Below, in pieces: positions 60,334-64,000 of a DNA stretch of 64,000 nt. The position numbers and the translations under genes are program-made. The first letter of the stretch is position 1. Each line of letters opens with the position of its first letter. The DNA comes from Pseudomonadota bacterium (GTDB lineage: Bacteria; Myxococcota_A; Bradymonadia; UBA4248): assembly GCA_017464085.1 (NCBI GenBank), contig JAFUEE010000071.1:1-64000 (forward strand). The letters run 5' to 3'. Under the pieces are notes generated by a model. That model was not told where the DNA came from, searched no databases, and saw only the letters and a list, made by a program, of their open reading frames with translations.

Positions 60334-62943
60334 ATGCATTCGATTCACAGATATATCGCGAGCGCGGCATTCGCACTGAGCCTGTCAGCCACCCAGTTCA
60401 TCATTCCTGATATCGCCGAAGCGCAGACCGTAGAACTTCAGGCATCCGGTTCAGAAATCTATGCCGACATGCCCTTTCAGCTGTCTGTCATCGCGACAGA
60501 TTTTGACGAAAAACCGCAACCCGAAGTGCTGCCATTCGAAATCGAAGATGCAGATATCCAGTTCATCGCCGCATCTCCGCGCATATCGTCCATGACGACG
60601 ATCATCAACGGCAAGCGCACGTCCAAAAAAGATGTCTCCTTTGTCTTTACATATCAGGTCACGCCCAAGCGCGAAGGCATGTTCACGATACCCCAGGTCG
60701 TCGTTCAACAGGGCAGCCGCACCGCAAGCACAGCCAACAGCGTGCGTTTTACGGCATCCACAGTCCCGATGACGAACGACATGAAAATCGAGCTTCAGCT
60801 TCCCGACCGCAAATTCTGGGTCGGGGAGACTTTTGAAGCCACACTCGCGTGGTACCTGCGCAAACAGGTCGGCAACCGCAGCTTCAACATTCCGATTCTC
60901 CGCATGCCCGATACGTTTGATATCAGCGAGCCAGATGACGTGCCGCGCGGCGGCATCGCGCTTCAGGTCGGCAGCCGCACGATTGCTTTCCCATTCTCCG
61001 AAGATGATGTCATGGTCAACGGCATCGAATACACGCGCGTCTCCATCCCGCTCAAACTCACGCCGCTCAAAAGCGGCGTCATCAACGTCCCGGCATCTTC
61101 TGTTCAAGCAGAGCTCGTCACCGGACAGCAGCAGGATTTCTTCGGTTTCGGCAAAGCCAGCTACACGCTCTATCGCGCCACAGACATCGCGCGTACCTGC
61201 ACCGTGCGCGACCTGCCTCAGGCCTCCAAACCCGAGACATTCTCAAACGCCATGGGCAGCGATTACGCCATCGAAGTCAAGGCTGACCGCACGATTGTCA
61301 AAGCCGGCGATTCCATCACGCTCACGATCGATATCTCTTCTCCGAGCTCGCTCGACGGCCTCATCCTTCCGCCGCTCACGAAAGCCGGTCTCAGCGAACA
61401 GCTCTTCACCGTCTCGACTGACGATCCGGTCGGCGAAAATATCAAAAGCGATCAAAAGCGAAACATCAAGCGCTTCAACATCCCAGTCAGGATTCAGTCT
61501 GAGCGTGTGACAGAGATTCCGCCGATCGCGTTTTCCTATTTCAACCCCAAAACAGAGGAATTTTCGACCGTCAGAAGCCAGCCCATTGCCCTGAGCGTCA
61601 CAGCTGTCAACAAAATCAGCGCCTCTGATGTCTTCACGACAAAGCGCGAAGCCCAGCCTCAGGCACAGCCAGCCGCCGAAAACGCCCCTGCCCCCGTGCC
61701 TGTGCTCTCCAATCAGGCAGCAGCCGCGCTCGAACTCAGCCTCAACGCGACAGCGAAAGACCTCGAAGATGCCCCATCAAGCGCCCATGCGCGACTGATA
61801 CGCATCGCGTGCTACATCCTTCCGGCACTGCTCTGGGCAGGGCTTGCCACTGTGCGACGCATCCGCAAAAAACAGTCGGCACATGCACCGCAACGCGAAG
61901 CCGCGCTCGCACTCAAAAAAGCATTCGACGATGCCACGGGCATGCAGGCACGCGAAGCCTCCCCAGCCATTTCCAATGCGCTCAACGCATTCTGTCAGGC
62001 CACAGAAACTCCCGCAAAGGCATTCGACGCGCTCAACGAAGAGCTCAGCGACCTCGCTTATCGCCCCTCAACCACAGACAAACCCGTCGATAAAGCGCTC
62101 ATCGACAAGTTCCGAAGCGCCGTCAAAGAACATGTCAATCCGGCATTTGCAAAGCTCGTATCCTCCCTGTTCGCGCTCCTGTTCGCCATCGGCGTCACCC
62201 TGTCACCGCAGGCCGCGCAGGCGCAGCCCGCTTCCGAAGCCGAAACGCTCACGCTCGCGTCACAGGCCTATCACCGAGCCATGGATGCCGAAGACCGCGC
62301 CGAACGACTCAACCAGTTCAAACGCGCATACGCCCTATTCGATTCGCTGGCGCAAAAACATCCTGAAAACGCCGCGCTCCTCGTCGATTCCGGACACGCC
62401 GCACTCGGGGCGACCGACTTCGGACACGCCGCGCTCGCTTACAGCCGCGCCCTCAAAATCGATCCCACGCTCGAAGACGCACAGAAAAACCTCGCCTATA
62501 TCAAGAGCATACAAAGCGAACCCGCGCCTTCCGGCTCAAACTTCTCCTCATCTGTATTCCTCAACTCGATCTTCTCGCGCGATACGCGCCTGCTGCTCGC
62601 GGCCATCTGCTTCGCCATCGGCATGCTCCTCATCATCCCATGGAACCCCAAACACCGACGCTGGCTCAGCTACCTCGCGACGATTCCCTTCATCCTCTGG
62701 CTCTGGCTGCTCGCCGGCGCCATGCTCGAACCCAAATCCGACGACGCGATTGTCATGACCGAAACCTATCTCAAAGCCGCCGACAACACCGGCGCCGCAA
62801 ACGTCTCCCCAGCGCCGCTCGAACCCGGCTTCACCGTCGAAATCCTCAAGACATCAAACGGCTGGCATCAGGTGCGCACATCCAACCAAGACAAAGGCTG
62901 GCTTCAGGCATCCGCCGTCGAGCGCATCAGCCGAAAGCCATAA
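60334..62943 (+). CDS. BatD-BatE fusion: BatD sandwich domains, TPR and SH3-like domain
   Basis: 869 residues. Signal peptide about 1-31, then BatD-type beta-sandwich domains (about 32-460). A membrane helix follows at about 490-508, then a cytoplasmic DUF4381-like helical part to about 600. A second hydrophobic segment (about 607-625), TPR repeats (about 640-730), two membrane helices (about 748-800) and an SH3-like domain (about 820-869, VEILKTSNGWHQVRTSNQDKGWLQ) complete the fusion. BatD and BatE are usually separate; here both are in one chain. AGGAAAA precedes the ATG. It closes the MoxR-Bat locus. Confidence 0.88.
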   Translation: MHSIHRYIASAAFALSLSATQFIIPDIAEAQTVELQASGSEIYADMPFQLSVIATDFDEKPQPEVLPFEIEDADIQFIAASPRISSMTTIINGKRTSKKDVSFVFTYQVTPKREGMFTIPQVVVQQGSRTASTANSVRFTASTVPMTNDMKIELQLPDRKFWVGETFEATLAWYLRKQVGNRSFNIPILRMPDTFDISEPDDVPRGGIALQVGSRTIAFPFSEDDVMVNGIEYTRVSIPLKLTPLKSGVINVPASSVQAELVTGQQQDFFGFGKASYTLYRATDIARTCTVRDLPQASKPETFSNAMGSDYAIEVKADRTIVKAGDSITLTIDISSPSSLDGLILPPLTKAGLSEQLFTVSTDDPVGENIKSDQKRNIKRFNIPVRIQSERVTEIPPIAFSYFNPKTEEFSTVRSQPIALSVTAVNKISASDVFTTKREAQPQAQPAAENAPAPVPVLSNQAAAALELSLNATAKDLEDAPSSAHARLIRIACYILPALLWAGLATVRRIRKKQSAHAPQREAALALKKAFDDATGMQAREASPAISNALNAFCQATETPAKAFDALNEELSDLAYRPSTTDKPVDKALIDKFRSAVKEHVNPAFAKLVSSLFALLFAIGVTLSPQAAQAQPASEAETLTLASQAYHRAMDAEDRAERLNQFKRAYALFDSLAQKHPENAALLVDSGHAALGATDFGHAALAYSRALKIDPTLEDAQKNLAYIKSIQSEPAPSGSNFSSSVFLNSIFSRDTRLLLAAICFAIGMLLIIPWNPKHRRWLSYLATIPFILWLWLLAGAMLEPKSDDAIVMTETYLKAADNTGAANVSPAPLEPGFTVEILKTSNGWHQVRTSNQDKGWLQASAVERISRKP

Positions 62944-62948
62944 CACCT

Positions 62949-62984
62949 AAGCAGGGACCATGCGTTCCTGCTTTTTCTTTTTTC
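62949..62984 (+). terminator. Rho-independent terminator of the Bat locus
   Basis: AAGCAGG/CCTGCTT (62949-62955 with 62967-62973), extended by G-T and A-T pairs, followed by a T-rich run. It begins 5 bases after the BatD-BatE stop. Confidence 0.9.
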
Positions 62985-62987
62985 GGG

Positions 62988-63057
62988 CAGGGGGAAGCCT
63001 CCCCCTGCGCGGCTATGTGCTCCCCTGCGGCTGCGCGCATACGCCGCTACCCCCTCT
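62988..63057. repeat. Composite bulged hairpin (C-form) after the Bat locus
   Basis: CAGGGGG/CCCCCTG (62988-62994 with 63001-63007) is followed by 63009-63047: outer GCGGC/GCCGC, unpaired C63042, arms starting TATG and ending CATA, with a larger inner loop. TACCCCCTC follows, as at 14674. Confidence 0.82.
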
Positions 63058-63118
63058 CGGCGATACCAACATTCAGGACTCGTTTTATTCAGCAGACATT
63101 TATTGAATGGATATAAAC

Positions 63119-63910
63119 ATGAACTCCGAGCACATCCCTGCGGCACCAGCACTACAGCAACCTCTTTCCGAAATCGTGGAATCTGTCCGAAAACGATATG
63201 CAGATAGAAATAGACCAGATACTCCAACTCTCCCCCCTTGGAATATCGGGACATTCCCATCCGGTGGGCCAAATGTTCCCCCCAATGCAACCAACCTCAG
63301 ATGGCGAAACAGAAAGCTGGATATCGGCTTACACATCGCAGAATATACCTGGTCAGAGCCCCCGATCCGCGAATCCCCCGAAGCCCTGCGCGCAGGCTGT
63401 CTAGATCGCGGTGGCGACCAATACCACATCGCCATCACAGGCATAGATGAAAACGTGGGCGAACTCTATATCGATGAATATAACATTAGGGATCTCGGCA
63501 TTTCCTATGATTTTTGCAAAATCGAAGTCACACAAAATGCGTTCAGTCACGCCACGCATCTCCGCACAGCCGTCTTTGATCTCTATATATTGAATGTGCA
63601 GAAGCACGCATTCTCACAAGCAGACAATCTGCAAGCAGTCTATTTCAAGCATCTCGGCAATATCGCAGAAGAAGCCTTTTCGCATTGCAAAGCATTGCAG
63701 ATGGTCGAGTTGCGCGCCATCTGGAACGTCGGAGAGCGATGTTTTTTCGGCTGTCCGCAGCTCAGAAGCGTCACACTCACCGGTAGTTCAGACATGAAAA
63801 TTGGAAACGATTGTTTCTCAGAATGTCCGGCATTGCAAAAGCTCACTATCCCTGATGATGTTCGATATAAGAAGCCAAGATCAGGCTTTCGATATAAAAA
63901 CCAAAATTGA
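63119..63910 (+). CDS. Short LRR_5 (BspA-type) protein
   Basis: 263 residues from ATG 63119 (GGAT 7 bases upstream); ATG 63107 is possible but has no Shine-Dalgarno. A polar N-terminus precedes a module LHIAEYTWSEPPIRESPEAL...YHIAIT (about 70-110) related to the one in the 32393-36355 protein, then five LRR_5 units (about 125-250, such as VQKHAFSQADNLQAVYF and IAEEAFSHCKALQMVEL). No signal peptide. The last unit ends abruptly in a basic tail, so the protein may be a truncated relative of the large one. Nothing further is recognised to 64000. Confidence 0.8.
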   Translation: MNSEHIPAAPALQQPLSEIVESVRKRYADRNRPDTPTLPPWNIGTFPSGGPNVPPNATNLRWRNRKLDIGLHIAEYTWSEPPIRESPEALRAGCLDRGGDQYHIAITGIDENVGELYIDEYNIRDLGISYDFCKIEVTQNAFSHATHLRTAVFDLYILNVQKHAFSQADNLQAVYFKHLGNIAEEAFSHCKALQMVELRAIWNVGERCFFGCPQLRSVTLTGSSDMKIGNDCFSECPALQKLTIPDDVRYKKPRSGFRYKNQN

Positions 63911-64000
63911 TGATGGATTAAGCCTATACGCCAAGGTAAGCGAGCAAGTGACTTTTTTACGCTTACTTGATGTTCGGATGTGAACTTTTACCAGAAGCTT

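Noticed and set aside
63911-63983. Continuation of the terminal LRR protein by frameshift
   Set aside because: The alternative frame to 63983 gives no recognisable LRR unit, so there is no support for a frameshift.

Overview
The window is about 64 kb of bacterial chromosome with Gram-negative features. Lipoproteins with lipoboxes are abundant. It also carries a predicted outer-membrane protein, a SurA-like lipoprotein, a zapA-rny pair and a complete MoxR/Bat locus. Together with long Cys-rich lipoproteins, an FG-GAP propeller protein and BspA-type repeat proteins (LRR_5 and 25-residue DUF285 repeats), this suggests a member of the former Deltaproteobacteria (Myxococcota/Bradymonadota-like), possibly host- or gut-associated. 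That placement is inference: no rRNA, tRNA or other taxonomic marker was found, and I saw no phage, insertion sequence or CRISPR array.

Layout. 1-5.6 kb: partial Cys-rich lipoprotein, phoH, pgpH (c-di-AMP phosphodiesterase type), and a small RelA/SpoT-fold protein with an N-terminal membrane or export segment. 5.8-11.1 kb: WYL protein, Ppx/GppA-like protein, lipoprotein, zapA, rny. 11.1-23.0 kb: a long minus-strand run with a lipoprotein, cca plus an overlapping 46-codon membrane ORF, a cyclophilin lipoprotein, a TPR lipoprotein, a membrane protein, a stand-alone sigma region 4-like protein, FG-GAP and SurA-like proteins, and xerD. 23.1-32.2 kb: orn, an AT-rich orphan, three lipoproteins, an ArsR/SmtB regulator with a Zn/Cd/Pb P-type ATPase, and an Rpn-like nuclease. 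32.4-45.2 kb: a 1320-residue LRR_5 protein, a phosphohexomutase, a 752-residue Cys-rich lipoprotein, a DUF285 lipoprotein and a Gly/Ser/Phe-repeat membrane protein. 45.5-52 kb: lon, a type IIA topoisomerase B subunit, a predicted beta-barrel protein and a secreted protein. 52.1-63 kb: moxR, DUF58, a BatD-like lipoprotein, batA, batB, a BatC-like TPR protein and a BatD-BatE fusion. The window ends in a short LRR_5 paralogue.

Main non-coding observation. At least 14 intergenic regions carry one or more copies of one hairpin design: an outer stem, one unpaired G (or C in the opposite orientation), then an inner stem beginning TAT and ending ATA, usually closed by a triloop. Arm sequences differ from copy to copy while pairing is kept. 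No copy lies inside a gene I trust. A second, unrelated family is a 22-bp hairpin with a GCA triloop, present twice. I regard the first family, the sigma region 4-like protein and the apparently exported RelA/SpoT-fold protein as the most likely undescribed biology here.
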